The position numbers and the translations under genes are program-made. From contig NZ_CP048263.1 in the NCBI RefSeq assembly GCF_019469165.1, positions 372,001-436,000 on the forward strand: 64,000 nucleotides of DNA, written 5' to 3'. Position 1 is the stretch's first letter. Each line of letters opens with the position of its first letter. Positions 1 through 7,660 of this stretch are shown here, piece after piece. This DNA is from Gilliamella sp. ESL0443. Lineage in GTDB: Bacteria; Pseudomonadota; Gammaproteobacteria; Enterobacterales; Orbaceae. The notes under the pieces are model-generated. The model was not told where the DNA came from. It ran no database searches and saw nothing but the letters and a program-made list of their open reading frames with translations.

Positions 1-377
1 GCACCACCACTAAAGACCATACCAAGATATAAGCCGCCTGCAGTAGCCCCTAGAGTAACATTTAGTTTAAGTAAAGGACCTAATATAAATATAAAGAATG
101 GTCCAAATAAAACTAAAAGGAAGGTGATAATCCAAAGAAGGTGTTTTCTTAAACCTAACTTATCGGATATCAACCCAAATAACGGCTGAAAGAATAGTGC
201 AAATAATGAGATAAATGAGAAAACATATCCAGTATCCGCTTGATCTAAACCTATCATTTTTAACCAAACTGGGAAAAATGGAAAGTAAGCTCCCATAATG
301 AAAAAATAAAGAAAAAAGTAGAGGCTAAAGACCCAATAATTTTTGTTATGCATTGCAGATTTAATTTTCTGATTCAT
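1..377 (-). CDS. lacY: Lactose permease-type H+ symporter, LacY (N-terminal part, cut by window edge)
   Basis: The visible 125 codons encode the N-terminal third of an oligosaccharide:H+ symporter of the major facilitator superfamily, an inner-membrane protein importing beta-galactosides with protons. The first helix reads [17 protein letters not shown], almost identical to E. coli LacY, and the loop between helices 2 and 3 has SDKLGLRK, the family form of the MFS signature loop. The first four helices can be seen. The ATG at 377 is preceded on its own strand by AAGGAAATT, a good ribosome binding site. The 3' end lies beyond the left edge, so no lacZ or repressor gene can be seen. Family assignment is firm; the exact sugar (lactose, melibiose or another oligosaccharide) is inference. 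Confidence 0.9.
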   Translation of the reverse strand, partial: MNQKIKSAMHNKNYWVFSLYFFLYFFIMGAYFPFFPVWLKMIGLDQADTGYVFSFISLFALFFQPLFGLISDKLGLRKHLLWIITFLLVLFGPFFIFILGPLLKLNVTLGATAGGLYLGMVFSGG

Positions 378-493
378 AGTGAATTTCCTTTGCTAAGCTT
401 TAAATGATTACCTAATCATTCAGAAATCGTTTATGTAAGAAATAAACTAAAAGCTATAAATTGCTCAGGATAATAACATTAAAAAAATGCAAA

Positions 494-515
494 AAAAGTG
501 ATCTAGTTAACATTT
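494..515 (-). promoter_or_regulatory. CRP-like binding site for lacY
   Basis: The 22 bases match the symmetric CRP consensus (AAATGTGATCTAGATCACATTT in two halves) at 19 of 22 positions by direct comparison, including GTGATCTAG and ACATTT. Its centre (504.5) is about 127 bp upstream of the lacY start codon, which leaves room for a class I or class II promoter. No perfect -10 box could be fixed between the site and the gene. The site overlaps the proximal operator-like repeat by three bases. Confidence 0.6.
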
Positions 516-535
516 TGTGAAATCGATTACATTTT
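513..535 (-). promoter_or_regulatory. Proximal LacI/GalR-type operator candidate
   Basis: A 23-bp sequence with the near-palindromic core TGAAATCGATTACA centred on CG (524.5), the usual centre of LacI/GalR-family operators. It matches the distal copy at 691-713 in 21 of 23 positions. It abuts the CRP-like site, so a bound repressor and CRP would touch or compete. The cognate regulator is not in the window. Confidence 0.5.
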
Positions 536-690
536 TATTGAATTATTTTGGATTAGTTAAATAACATTCAAATAAGTTATATCAAAATTCAATATGTGCC
601 TAATTGAAATAGTAATTCATAGTATTTTAATTAAGTTTTAAGTAACAAATTTTATACAAAGAATAGATACTTATGAAAATTATTATCTAT

Positions 691-713
691 TTTTGTGGTA
701 TCGATTACATTTT
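691..713 (-). promoter_or_regulatory. Distal LacI/GalR-type operator candidate
   Basis: Second copy of the 23-bp operator-like sequence, core TGGTATCGATTACA, centre 702.5, same orientation as the proximal copy. Centre-to-centre distance is 178 bp, close to 17 turns at 10.5 bp per turn, so both would face the same side of the helix. That geometry fits a repression loop, which is inference. Confidence 0.5.
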
Positions 714-810
714 GAGGCGAAATTAAAATAACAATTTTAAATGTGACTGATATTTATAGATTGCCTAATGATTTGAAACTTAAAGTCATATCGGCAATCT
801 AATCTGAATT

Positions 811-1971
811 TTATTGAAACTCTTTTAGCCTATTTTCAAAATGTTGCCATCGGTAGAATCCATCACTGTTTTGTTCTGCATTAAGCAACTTAAGTTGATA
901 ATGTTGTGGTGGATTATTAATATCAATAGCTTCACCAGTAAATAGCTGATCAAAACTTTGGTAGACATATTCAGCTTTGAAGAAGTATTCACCTGATGGT
1001 AGATGGCGGTAACGTTGAAATATAACCATTCCGCCAATTGGTGTATTTTCAAATTGATTAGGCAGTTGATATTCAGCAAAATCCAAAGCACCGAGCAGTG
1101 CAGCAATAGTACTATCATGACCAACCAATAAATTGACTTTATGAGATTGACTGTGTATTAAATCATCTATCTTATTGATTAATAATTTACTAATACTTCG
1201 TGCAATCGTTTTAGAGTGAAAAACTAAATTAATATAGTGGTTACGAATTTGTATTATTTGTTGCCATTGTTCTTGGCTGGTTATTCTTCCCCAAGCAATT
1301 TGTTCTTTAGGAAATGCAGAGTAATACTGTAATAAAAAAGCATCAACGGCACAAATTCCAATTGCTAATGGTCCATGTAATTCGGGTTCTTCATTTTTCA
1401 CAAAATGAAGCTCATAAGGAATATCAGCAAAATCACATTTAAGTTCAGAATATAATTGCGAATTTTTATAATCTAATATATCCGACACGATTTGATAAGC
1501 CGGCGCTAAATTTTTGAAAATTGATGCTGCTTTGTCTGCATCATTAATATCTTTTAATACTTTTTGTTTAATTTCTGGGGAGTCATCTTGTACACTTGGA
1601 TCAAAAATAGGATCCATTTTTTCGATGGTATATTTGTGATGAACAGGTATGTCATAACCAGCATAAGCACCGCCAACTAAGAATTGAGCCGTAGCTACTG
1701 TTCTTTGAAGGCTATTTGCATAAACATATATATCAGGATTCTCTGGTGAGAGCTTAATATTTCGTTGCTCTAGCCATTGTGATAGATAATGTCCAAAGAA
1801 CGTTTCTAAAACGGCCCCTCGTGTTGTTAGATAACCATAAGCATGATCCCAAATTGGCCATTTAAAAGGGCTTGATTTTTCTAAGAACGCTATCGTGTTT
1901 TCTAATGGAGTACGTATGCCATGGCGACTTAGTATAACGACTTTGTCTAACTGATATTGAGTGTTGTTCAT
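811..1971 (-). CDS. agp: Histidine acid phosphatase, Agp (glucose-1-phosphatase)-like, without signal peptide
   Basis: This 386-residue protein belongs to histidine phosphatase branch 2 (acid phosphatase/phytase). It has the catalytic RHGIRTP at residues 16-22 and the proton-donor HD in LLVGHDS near residue 285. Stretches such as YANSLQRTVATAQF, VDAFLLQYY and EYVYQS follow E. coli periplasmic Agp closely. The family normally hydrolyses sugar phosphates in the periplasm, but here the conserved core begins at residue 10 with no hydrophobic leader. Only two cysteines remain, so the disulfides expected of a periplasmic enzyme are not apparent. The ATG overlaps the stop of nfsA in an ATGA junction, which argues against a longer upstream start. 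A cytoplasmic location is therefore likely. Substrate unknown. Confidence 0.8.
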   Translation of the reverse strand: MNNTQYQLDKVVILSRHGIRTPLENTIAFLEKSSPFKWPIWDHAYGYLTTRGAVLETFFGHYLSQWLEQRNIKLSPENPDIYVYANSLQRTVATAQFLVGGAYAGYDIPVHHKYTIEKMDPIFDPSVQDDSPEIKQKVLKDINDADKAASIFKNLAPAYQIVSDILDYKNSQLYSELKCDFADIPYELHFVKNEEPELHGPLAIGICAVDAFLLQYYSAFPKEQIAWGRITSQEQWQQIIQIRNHYINLVFHSKTIARSISKLLINKIDDLIHSQSHKVNLLVGHDSTIAALLGALDFAEYQLPNQFENTPIGGMVIFQRYRHLPSGEYFFKAEYVYQSFDQLFTGEAIDINNPPQHYQLKLLNAEQNSDGFYRWQHFENRLKEFQ

Positions 1972-2693
1972 TTAGTTATCCATCCTTGTTCATGCAAATA
2001 AGTTAAAATGAAATCTCTTTGCCCTTTGATAATTGTTTCAGCAATTTTATCACTCCAACCACTTGCTTTTTGATTTGTCTGTCGATGACTATAGTATTCA
2101 CTCATTTGAGTATCGTATTTTGCTAATAGTTGATCATCTATTGGTTGATAGTAATTTTCAAAAAACACTAATTCTTTCGGTAATCTTGGTTTTATTTCTG
2201 GATTTTGATCAGGATAACCGATACAAAGCCCAAATAAAGGAAGGACATATTTAGGTAATGCTAGTAATTCGGTAACTTTCGAAATATTATTGCGTAATCC
2301 ACCAATGAAAACAGTTCCTAAACCTAATGACTGTGCTGCAATAACGGCGTTTTGCGCCATAAGTGCTGTATCGATACAGCCAACTAAAAGCTGCTCAGCT
2401 TTTTCAAGTGGAATAGTTGAATCAATTTGAAAGTGGCGATTAAAATCGGCACAGAATACCCAAAATTCAGAAGCTTGATTAATATAACTTTGCTCTCCTG
2501 AATAATGTGCTAGCTTTGAACGATTATCGCTGTCTGTAATTCGGATAATTGTGGTGCATTGTAGAAAATTAGAGCTCGGAGCCGATTGTGCCGCTTGAAA
2601 AATTGATTCCAACTGTTCATTAGTCAGTGGTGTTGATTTATAAGACCGAATTGAGCGGCGCTGACAAATTAAATCGATTGTTTCATTTTGCAT
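1968..2693 (-). CDS. nfsA: Oxygen-insensitive NADPH nitroreductase NfsA-type
   Basis: A 241-residue flavin (FMN) nitroreductase, cytoplasmic, reducing nitroaromatics and quinones with NAD(P)H. The N-terminal RRSIRSYKSTPL segment, the QSAPSSNFLQ phosphate-binding loop near residues 36-45, and the central AAQSLGLGTVFIGGLRNN are typical of the NfsA/FRP group, as is the C-terminal NQKASGWSDKIAETI region. Length matches E. coli NfsA (240). An AGGAG ribosome binding site lies 6 bases before the ATG. It follows trmB by 18 bp and overlaps the next gene (agp-like) by 4 bp, so trmB, nfsA and agp probably form one transcript. Confidence 0.88.
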   Translation of the reverse strand: MQNETIDLICQRRSIRSYKSTPLTNEQLESIFQAAQSAPSSNFLQCTTIIRITDSDNRSKLAHYSGEQSYINQASEFWVFCADFNRHFQIDSTIPLEKAEQLLVGCIDTALMAQNAVIAAQSLGLGTVFIGGLRNNISKVTELLALPKYVLPLFGLCIGYPDQNPEIKPRLPKELVFFENYYQPIDDQLLAKYDTQMSEYYSHRQTNQKASGWSDKIAETIIKGQRDFILTYLHEQGWITK

Positions 2694-2711
2694 ATTGGCT
2701 CCTAGGCACCA

Positions 2712-3413
2712 TTATTTTTTTATAAATTGCAAATCCCAAACACCATGCCCTAGATTTTGCCCACGTTTTTCAAATTTGGTAATAGGTCTGTCATCAGGTC
2801 TCGGGATATAGTCATTTGTTGTAGATAAATTTTTAAACCCATCAGCTTGACTTAATACTTCAAGCATATGCTCAGCATAATGTTGCCAGTCAGTAGCTAA
2901 ATGTAATACACCATTAACTTTTAATTTTTCATGAATTAATTTAACAAATTCAGGTTGAATAATTCTGCGTTTATTGTGCCTTGCTTTATGCCAAGGGTCA
3001 GGGAAGAAAATTTGAACTTTATCTAATGATTCATTAGGTATCATATTTTCTAATACTTCAACTGCATCATGACACATTACTTTTAAATTGGTTAATTTAT
3101 TTTCTTCGATTGCCATTAAGCAAGCGCCTACGCCAGGTCGATGGACTTCAATACCTATAAAATTTTTGTCTGGTGAGGATTTTGCCATCTCAATCAATGA
3201 TGCACCCATACCGAAACCGATTTCTAGAACCAGCGGTTTGTCATTTTCGAAAGTGATTTGTGAGTGTGCATTATATTCAATGCCATATATAGGCCATAAA
3301 TGAGTTAAAGCCTGTTGCTGCCCTTTAGTTAAGCGGCCTTGTCTCAATACAAAACTACGTATTGTTCGTTTAGATTCTGTCTCTTGATTATTCGTTTTTA
3401 ATTGTTCACTCAT
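2712..3413 (-). CDS. trmB: tRNA (guanine-N7-)-methyltransferase TrmB
   Basis: TrmB makes 7-methylguanosine at position 46 of tRNAs using S-adenosylmethionine. The protein has the SAM-binding [11 protein letters not shown], the family motif [15 protein letters not shown] and the C-terminal TKFEKRG / GHGVWDL motif, all as in E. coli. I chose the ATG at 3413 (233 residues). An in-frame GTG at 3461 would add 16 residues but would lie only about 8 bases after the likely transcription start of the promoter at 3476-3503. Neither start has a strong Shine-Dalgarno sequence, so the exact start is uncertain; the function is not. It is the first gene of trmB-nfsA-agp and is divergent from prs. Confidence 0.93.
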   Translation of the reverse strand: MSEQLKTNNQETESKRTIRSFVLRQGRLTKGQQQALTHLWPIYGIEYNAHSQITFENDKPLVLEIGFGMGASLIEMAKSSPDKNFIGIEVHRPGVGACLMAIEENKLTNLKVMCHDAVEVLENMIPNESLDKVQIFFPDPWHKARHNKRRIIQPEFVKLIHEKLKVNGVLHLATDWQHYAEHMLEVLSQADGFKNLSTTNDYIPRPDDRPITKFEKRGQNLGHGVWDLQFIKK

Positions 3414-3475
3414 TGTGTGTCTGCTGTTAGTATTAAATGATTTATCAAGGTAATTATTCACCTTTGTGGTACAGT

Positions 3476-3503
3476 ATTTTAACCGATTTTTAATCTACTT
3501 CAA
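3476..3503 (-). promoter_or_regulatory. Candidate sigma-70 promoter of trmB
   Basis: On the minus strand a TTGAAG (3503-3498) and a TAAAAT (3481-3476) are separated by 16 bp. Transcription would begin near 3469, giving a leader of about 55 bases to the ATG at 3413. The match is moderate in a very AT-rich spacer. Confidence 0.4.
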
Positions 3504-3640
3504 AAAACATCATTTTAACTTATATTTCTATATATTATTGTGATAGATATAAAATATTTGTAATAATTTTTTATAATGTAGTTGAGGATGATCTGTAAAT
3601 GATTATATAATTATCACTCCGATTTAACCGATTACGTTTT

Positions 3641-3658
3641 ATGTAATCATGATTACAT
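3641..3658. promoter_or_regulatory. Perfect 18-bp palindrome in the prs leader
   Basis: ATGTAATCATGATTACAT is a perfect palindrome placed 15 bp before the GTG start of prs and just ahead of its GAGGAT ribosome binding site. A further GATTAC sits at 3629-3634. It could be a dimer-binding operator or an RNA hairpin next to the start. It does not resemble the PurR operator that controls prs in E. coli. No binding protein can be named. Confidence 0.35.
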
Positions 3659-3673
3659 GCTTGAGGATTTCTC

Positions 3674-4621
3674 GTGCCTGATATGAAGCTTTTTGCTGGT
3701 AACGCCACACCCGAACTAGCAAAACGTATAGCTAATCGTCTTTATACTTCTCTTGGTGATATTATTGTTAGCCGTTTTAGTGATGGTGAAGTCAATGTCC
3801 AAATTAATGAAAATGTCCGTGGTGAAGATGTTTTTATTATCCAATCAACTTGTGCGCCTACAAATGACAATTTAATGGAATTATTAGTAATGATTGATGC
3901 GATGCGTCGAGCATCTGCCGGTCGTATTACTGCTGTTATTCCTTATTTTGGTTATGCAAGACAAGATCGTCGAGTGCGTTCAGCCCGTGTACCTATTACA
4001 GCTAAAGTTGTTGCAGACTTTTTATCAACTGTTGGTGTAGATAGGGTTTTAACGGTTGATCTTCATGCTGAACAAATTCAAGGCTTTTTTGATGTACCTG
4101 TTGATAACGTATTTGGTAGCCCTGTAATTTTAGAAGATATGCTACAACGTGATTTTGAACGCCCAATCGTGGTATCACCAGATATTGGTGGTGTTGTTCG
4201 TGCACGTGCAATTGCAAAACTTTTAAATGATACTGACATGGCCATTATTGATAAACGTCGTCAACGTGCAAATGAAGCAGAAGTGATGAATATTATTGGT
4301 GATGTAGCCGACAGAGATTGTATTTTAGTTGATGATATGATTGATACTGCCGGAACACTTTGTAAAGCGGCTGATGCATTGAAAGCTCGTGGTGCAAAAC
4401 GTGTTTTCGCTTATGCAACTCACCCTATTTTCTCAGGAAAAGCGGTAAGTAACATTAAAGATTCTGCCATTGATGAAATTGTAGTTTGTGACACAATTCC
4501 ATTAACAGCAGAAGTGAAAGCATTGAAAAATGTACGCCAACTTACATTATCAGGTATGCTTGCTGAAGCAATTCGACGTATTAGTAACGAAGAATCAATT
4601 TCAGCAATGTTCCATCAATAA
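3674..4621 (+). CDS. prs: Ribose-phosphate pyrophosphokinase (PRPP synthetase)
   Basis: Prs transfers pyrophosphate from ATP to ribose 5-phosphate, giving PRPP for purine, pyrimidine, NAD, histidine and tryptophan synthesis. The 315-residue length equals E. coli Prs and the sequence is nearly colinear throughout: [16 protein letters not shown] start, flexible-loop region [10 protein letters not shown], and the PRPP-binding [10 protein letters not shown] (residues ~220-229). The start is a GTG with GAGGAT eight bases upstream; the following ATG three codons on is less well spaced and would remove the conserved MPD. It is divergent from trmB and is followed by an intrinsic terminator before pth. 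Confidence 0.97.
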   Translation: MPDMKLFAGNATPELAKRIANRLYTSLGDIIVSRFSDGEVNVQINENVRGEDVFIIQSTCAPTNDNLMELLVMIDAMRRASAGRITAVIPYFGYARQDRRVRSARVPITAKVVADFLSTVGVDRVLTVDLHAEQIQGFFDVPVDNVFGSPVILEDMLQRDFERPIVVSPDIGGVVRARAIAKLLNDTDMAIIDKRRQRANEAEVMNIIGDVADRDCILVDDMIDTAGTLCKAADALKARGAKRVFAYATHPIFSGKAVSNIKDSAIDEIVVCDTIPLTAEVKALKNVRQLTLSGMLAEAIRRISNEESISAMFHQ

Positions 4622-4645
4622 TCTTTTTTTCTGAATTAGATAAAT

Positions 4646-4666
4646 GCCCCTTCTAGGGGCTTTTTT
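4646..4666 (+). terminator. Intrinsic terminator of prs
   Basis: GCCCC TTCTA GGGGC followed by six T. The hairpin starts 25 bp after the prs stop. Confidence 0.85.
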
Positions 4667-4693
4667 GCTAATAATAATTGACGACAGACTATT

Positions 4694-5278
4694 ATGACAA
4701 CAATTAAACTTATTGTAGGTTTAGCTAATCCAGGTAACGAATATGCTGCAACTCGCCATAATGCAGGAGCTTGGTATGTAGATCTTCTTGCTGAACGTTA
4801 TAACCAACCGCTAAAAATTGATCCTAAATTTTTTGGATATAGCTCACGGATTAATATTCATGGTCATGATGTCCGTTTGTTAGTACCAACTACCTTTATG
4901 AATTTAAGTGGTAAAGCTGTTCAAGCAATGGCTTCTTTTTATCAAATTCAGCCCGATGAGATATTAGTTGCTCATGATGAGTTAGATCTTAATCCAGGTA
5001 TTGCTAAATTAAAATTTGGTGGTAGTCATGGCGGTCATAATGGATTGAAAGATATTGCAAATAAACTTGGCAATAATTTGAATTTTTATCGGTTAAGAAT
5101 TGGTATTGGACACCCTGGTGATAAGAATAAAGTAGTTGGTTATGTATTAAATAAACCATCTAAACCAGAACAAGATTTAATTGATAAAGCAATCGATGAA
5201 TCAGTATATTGCACAGATATCTTACTGAAAGATGGAGTAGAAAGTGCAATGAATCGTTTGCATTCATTCAAAGCTTAA
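4694..5278 (+). CDS. pth: Peptidyl-tRNA hydrolase
   Basis: Pth cleaves the ester bond of peptidyl-tRNAs released from stalled ribosomes and recycles the tRNA. The 194-residue protein has the family features: [10 protein letters not shown] at the start, the catalytic His in TRHNAGAW (about residue 21), [18 protein letters not shown] and [12 protein letters not shown]. Length equals E. coli Pth. It is read in the same direction as prs, 72 bp downstream and after a terminator, so it likely has its own promoter. In many relatives ychF follows pth; here a convergent DUF3597 gene does. Confidence 0.96.
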   Translation: MTTIKLIVGLANPGNEYAATRHNAGAWYVDLLAERYNQPLKIDPKFFGYSSRINIHGHDVRLLVPTTFMNLSGKAVQAMASFYQIQPDEILVAHDELDLNPGIAKLKFGGSHGGHNGLKDIANKLGNNLNFYRLRIGIGHPGDKNKVVGYVLNKPSKPEQDLIDKAIDESVYCTDILLKDGVESAMNRLHSFKA

Positions 5279-5314
5279 ATTTGCTAAGATTAATATTTTC
5301 TGTATTCAACTAAA

Positions 5315-5346
5315 TTAAAAAAAATCCACCTGATTAACAGGTGGAT
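5315..5346 (-). terminator. Intrinsic terminator of the DUF3597 gene
   Basis: Nine-bp stem ATCCACCTG/CAGGTGGAT (5324-5346) with a 5-base loop. On the minus strand it is followed by eight U. It lies about 25 bp after the DUF3597 stop. It may also end pth transcripts, though there is no U-run on the plus strand. Confidence 0.8.
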
Positions 5347-5370
5347 GACAAATCACGTATTCATTCCAGA

Positions 5371-5820
5371 CTAAGAAAATAAGTGAGTAACGTTACCACC
5401 TTTTTCAGCAATTTTCTTCATAACTTCTTTAATCAACCATGTATTCATTGCTGCTGTATCGTCTGTACTACCGGTATAATTAAGTTCAGTTGCTAATTTT
5501 TTACGTGCATCTAAACTGTTATCAATACCTAATAATTTCAATAAATCAACAATTGATGTCTTCCAGTTAAGTTTTTCAGGAAATTTTTTAGCTAAATTAT
5601 CTAAAATTGACATCACATCGATTTCAGAAATTGGGTTTTTATTTTCTGATGTATTTTGTTGATTTTGTTCAGTATTACTATTTTTGTTGTTACTTGATGT
5701 GTTGCCTTTAACGGTGTCAGTGATTTTATCAACTTGCTCTTTCACTGCATCTTTTGCATGACCTACAGCGGCTTGTGCGCTTGGAAATATTTTAGAAAAA
5801 ATATTATTTAAGATACCCAT
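5371..5820 (-). CDS. DUF3597 family protein
   Basis: A 149-residue soluble protein recognised as DUF3597 from its start MGILNNIFSKIF and the C-terminal half (about residues 65-149) with DVMSILDNLA, LNWKTSIVDLLKLLGID and ARKKLATELNY. Between these is a low-complexity linker rich in Asn, Ser and Gln (about 40-62). The family function is not established. The ATG at 5820 has a good AAGGGGTG ribosome binding site; a longer frame to 5922 exists but its first 34 residues are not family-like. The upstream spacer carries a perfect extended -10 and a perfect CRP dyad, so expression may respond to cAMP. The gene converges with pth. Confidence 0.8.
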   Translation of the reverse strand: MGILNNIFSKIFPSAQAAVGHAKDAVKEQVDKITDTVKGNTSSNNKNSNTEQNQQNTSENKNPISEIDVMSILDNLAKKFPEKLNWKTSIVDLLKLLGIDNSLDARKKLATELNYTGSTDDTAAMNTWLIKEVMKKIAEKGGNVTHLFS

Positions 5821-6039
5821 TTTACACCCCTTATGTTTAAACTGCTTATTAAAAAACTGCTTAACGATATAGATGTAGAAAATATCCCCTAAAGTATAGC
5901 TGTTAAATATAAATTGTGTCAAAGCAACAATGAACCAATAGCATTTTTTGTAATAATGCTATTAAAGTTTTAGAAATATATTTTTATTCAATAGCTCATA
6001 TTTTCAAATTAATTAAAGCTATCGACAATCAAAAAACTT

Positions 6040-6082
6040 ATTATACCAATTTGAGAAAGTATTGTGATATACATCACAAATT
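6040..6082 (-). promoter_or_regulatory. CRP dyad and extended -10 promoter facing the DUF3597 gene
   Basis: TGTGA TATACA TCACA (6063-6078) is a perfect CRP-type dyad. On the minus strand it is followed by TGGTATAAT, a perfect extended -10 (TATAAT at 6045-6040), with the CRP half-site in the -35 position. Centre-to-start distance is about 38-39, slightly short of the classical -41.5, so CRP could activate or repress. The transcript would carry a leader of about 210 bases. Confidence 0.6.
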
Positions 6083-6154
6083 CAATAAATAACTCAATAC
6101 AGCGACTAAAAATAATAGTAGTATTTGGTTCACCAATTATTGGTTATATTTTAT

Positions 6155-6184
6155 TTGAATAAATAATTGGATAGACAGTAAAAT
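6155..6184 (+). promoter_or_regulatory. Weak candidate promoter for a short rightward transcript
   Basis: TTGAAT (6155-6160) and TAAAAT (6179-6184) separated by 18 bp on the plus strand. Transcription would start near 6191 and end at the terminator at 6320-6345, giving an RNA of roughly 150 nt. AT-richness makes chance matches common. Confidence 0.25.
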
Positions 6185-6197
6185 TTCTTTCTTTAAT

Positions 6198-6266
6198 ATG
6201 ATGTTTTTTAAGCAGTGCTTATTCGGCTATCTTTTTGGTGTTGCTTTAAATAAAAAATATCGATAA
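6198..6266 (+). CDS. Possible 22-residue hydrophobic small protein
   Basis: ATG ATG begins a frame reading MMFFKQCLFGYLF then GVALNKKYR, a hydrophobic core with a basic tail as in small inner-membrane proteins. It sits between a weak promoter and an intrinsic terminator that otherwise has no gene. Against it: no recognisable Shine-Dalgarno sequence, and I know no family with this sequence. The region may instead be a non-coding RNA. Confidence 0.2.
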   Translation: MMFFKQCLFGYLFGVALNKKYR

Positions 6267-6319
6267 TAAATATTTAAAATCATGATTTTAAATAAAGACA
6301 TTCTAACTATATAAGAACA

Positions 6320-6345
6320 ATAGCGTGTATATCACGCTATTTTTA
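6320..6345 (+). terminator. Orphan rightward intrinsic terminator
   Basis: ATAGCGTG/CACGCTAT stem (6320-6327, 6333-6340) with a 5-base loop and a T-run TTTTT. No annotated gene upstream on this strand within 1 kb; pth ended at 5278. Confidence 0.6.
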
Positions 6346-6355
6346 TGTTCAAATT

Positions 6356-6384
6356 AAAAAAAGCCCAATATTATGGGCTTTTCT
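6356..6384 (-). terminator. Intrinsic terminator of uxuA
   Basis: AAAGCCCA/TGGGCTTT stem; on the minus strand followed by seven U. It lies about 20 bp after the uxuA stop. Confidence 0.85.
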
Positions 6385-6403
6385 AGTCAAAGGCGATTAG
6401 TCT

Positions 6404-7585
6404 TTATTCAAAAAATGCACGTCTAATCGCATATTCAACGCCGCGAATTTCTGCCAAACCTTTTAAGCGTCCTATTGCAGAATAACCTGGATTGGTTTTC
6501 TTTTTAAGATCGTCAAGCATTTGGTGACCATGATCAGGACGAACTGGTATTAAACGTTTGATTCCAGCTTTTTTACGTCGTTCTTCTTCAGCAATAAGCA
6601 CTTTAATTACGCCATACATATCAACATCACCTGCTAAGTGATCACCTTCGTGGAAAGATAATGGATTATCTTCACGAACTGTTGCGCGCAAATGAATAAA
6701 GTGAACTCTATCAGCAAATTTTTCAGCCATTGTAACTAAATCATTATCGCTACGAACGCCATAAGAACCAGTACAGAAGCAGAATCCGTTATGAATGCTA
6801 TCAACTGTTTCTTTTATCCACTGCATATCTTCAATAGTTGAAACAATGCGTGGTAAACCTAAAATAGGTCTAGGAGGATCATCAGGATGAACGGTCAGAA
6901 CAACGCCAACTTCTTCGGCAACTGGAACGATAGCTTTCAAGAAATAAGCATAATTCTCACGTAATTTAGCTTTATCAATACCGTCATATGTTGCAAGATG
7001 CGCTCGAAATTGATCTAGTGAGTAACCTTCTTCGGCACCTGGTAACCCAGCAATAATATTTCCAACAAGTTTATCTTTATCGGCTTGCGTCATATTTTCA
7101 AAATATTTTTTTGCTGAAATCTGATCTTCTTGTGAATAATCTTTTTCGGCATTAGGTCGTTTTAAAATATGAATATCAAATGCTGCAAAAGCAATTTGAT
7201 CGAAACGTAGAGCTCTTGAACCGTCTGATAATTCATAACCTAGATCGGTGCGAGTCCAGTCTAATACTGGCATAAAATTGTAACAAACAGTATCAATACC
7301 ACAAGCGGCTAAATTACGAATTGATTGTTGATAATTGGCAATATGTTGTTCAACGTTGCCAGAATGGGTTTTAATTTCTTCGTGAACAGGAATACTTTCA
7401 ACAACTGACCAAGTTAGACCTTTGTCTTCAATCATTTTTTTTCGTTTTTTAATTTCGTCGATTGTCCAGATTTCACCATTGGGAATATGATGTAAAGCTG
7501 TAACAATTCCTGTTGCCCCTGATTGTCTAATATCGTCCAATGATACAGGGTCGTTAGGTCCAAACCAACGCATTGTTTGTTCCAT
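6404..7585 (-). CDS. uxuA: Mannonate dehydratase
   Basis: UxuA dehydrates D-mannonate to 2-keto-3-deoxygluconate, the last step of the glucuronate branch before KDG kinase. The 393-residue protein aligns along its whole length with E. coli UxuA (394): [16 protein letters not shown] start, [51 protein letters not shown] and [12 protein letters not shown], which includes metal-binding His/Asp/Cys positions. The ATG has GGAG ten bases upstream. It is 75 bp downstream of uxuR on the same strand and likely cotranscribed, whereas uxuB and uxaC are divergent. In E. coli uxuA and uxuB lie in one operon, so this layout differs. Confidence 0.95.
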   Translation of the reverse strand: MEQTMRWFGPNDPVSLDDIRQSGATGIVTALHHIPNGEIWTIDEIKKRKKMIEDKGLTWSVVESIPVHEEIKTHSGNVEQHIANYQQSIRNLAACGIDTVCYNFMPVLDWTRTDLGYELSDGSRALRFDQIAFAAFDIHILKRPNAEKDYSQEDQISAKKYFENMTQADKDKLVGNIIAGLPGAEEGYSLDQFRAHLATYDGIDKAKLRENYAYFLKAIVPVAEEVGVVLTVHPDDPPRPILGLPRIVSTIEDMQWIKETVDSIHNGFCFCTGSYGVRSDNDLVTMAEKFADRVHFIHLRATVREDNPLSFHEGDHLAGDVDMYGVIKVLIAEEERRKKAGIKRLIPVRPDHGHQMLDDLKKKTNPGYSAIGRLKGLAEIRGVEYAIRRAFFE

Positions 7586-7660
7586 TTAAATTCTCCTCAA
7601 AGATACTTCATTTACAAAATTATTCTAAAATGAAGATCCATAAACAATGCATATTTGTTT

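Larger units (their letters stand above)
378..810. other. 433-bp regulatory spacer upstream of lacY
   Basis: No gene is seen here. The spacer lies between the 3' end of the agp-like gene and the lacY start, both read leftward. It contains a strong CRP-like site (494-515) and two near-identical operator-like repeats (513-535 and 691-713). An inverted pair, 758-765 and 793-800 (AGATTGCC / GGCAATCT), with a 27-base loop sits just after the agp-like gene and may be a weak transcript end, but it has no clear U-run. Confidence 0.6.
5821..6403. other. 583-bp spacer: CRP dyad, possible small transcript, two terminators
   Basis: Between the DUF3597 start and the uxuA stop. It holds a minus-strand promoter with CRP dyad (6040-6082), an inverted repeat CCAATTATT/AATAATTGG (6133-6141 and 6162-6170), a possible plus-strand promoter (6155-6184) leading to a 22-codon reading frame, a plus-strand terminator (6320-6345) and the uxuA terminator (6356-6384). 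The plus-strand terminator has no annotated gene to serve, which suggests an undescribed short transcript. Confidence 0.5.

Noticed and set aside
758-800. Inverted repeat AGATTGCC/GGCAATCT after the agp-like gene as a terminator
   Set aside because: The loop is 27 bases and no U-run follows, so it is not a convincing intrinsic terminator.
3414-3461. Longer GTG start of trmB
   Set aside because: It would begin about eight bases after the likely transcription start and adds 16 residues without similarity to TrmB. It cannot be fully excluded, because the chosen ATG also lacks a strong Shine-Dalgarno sequence.
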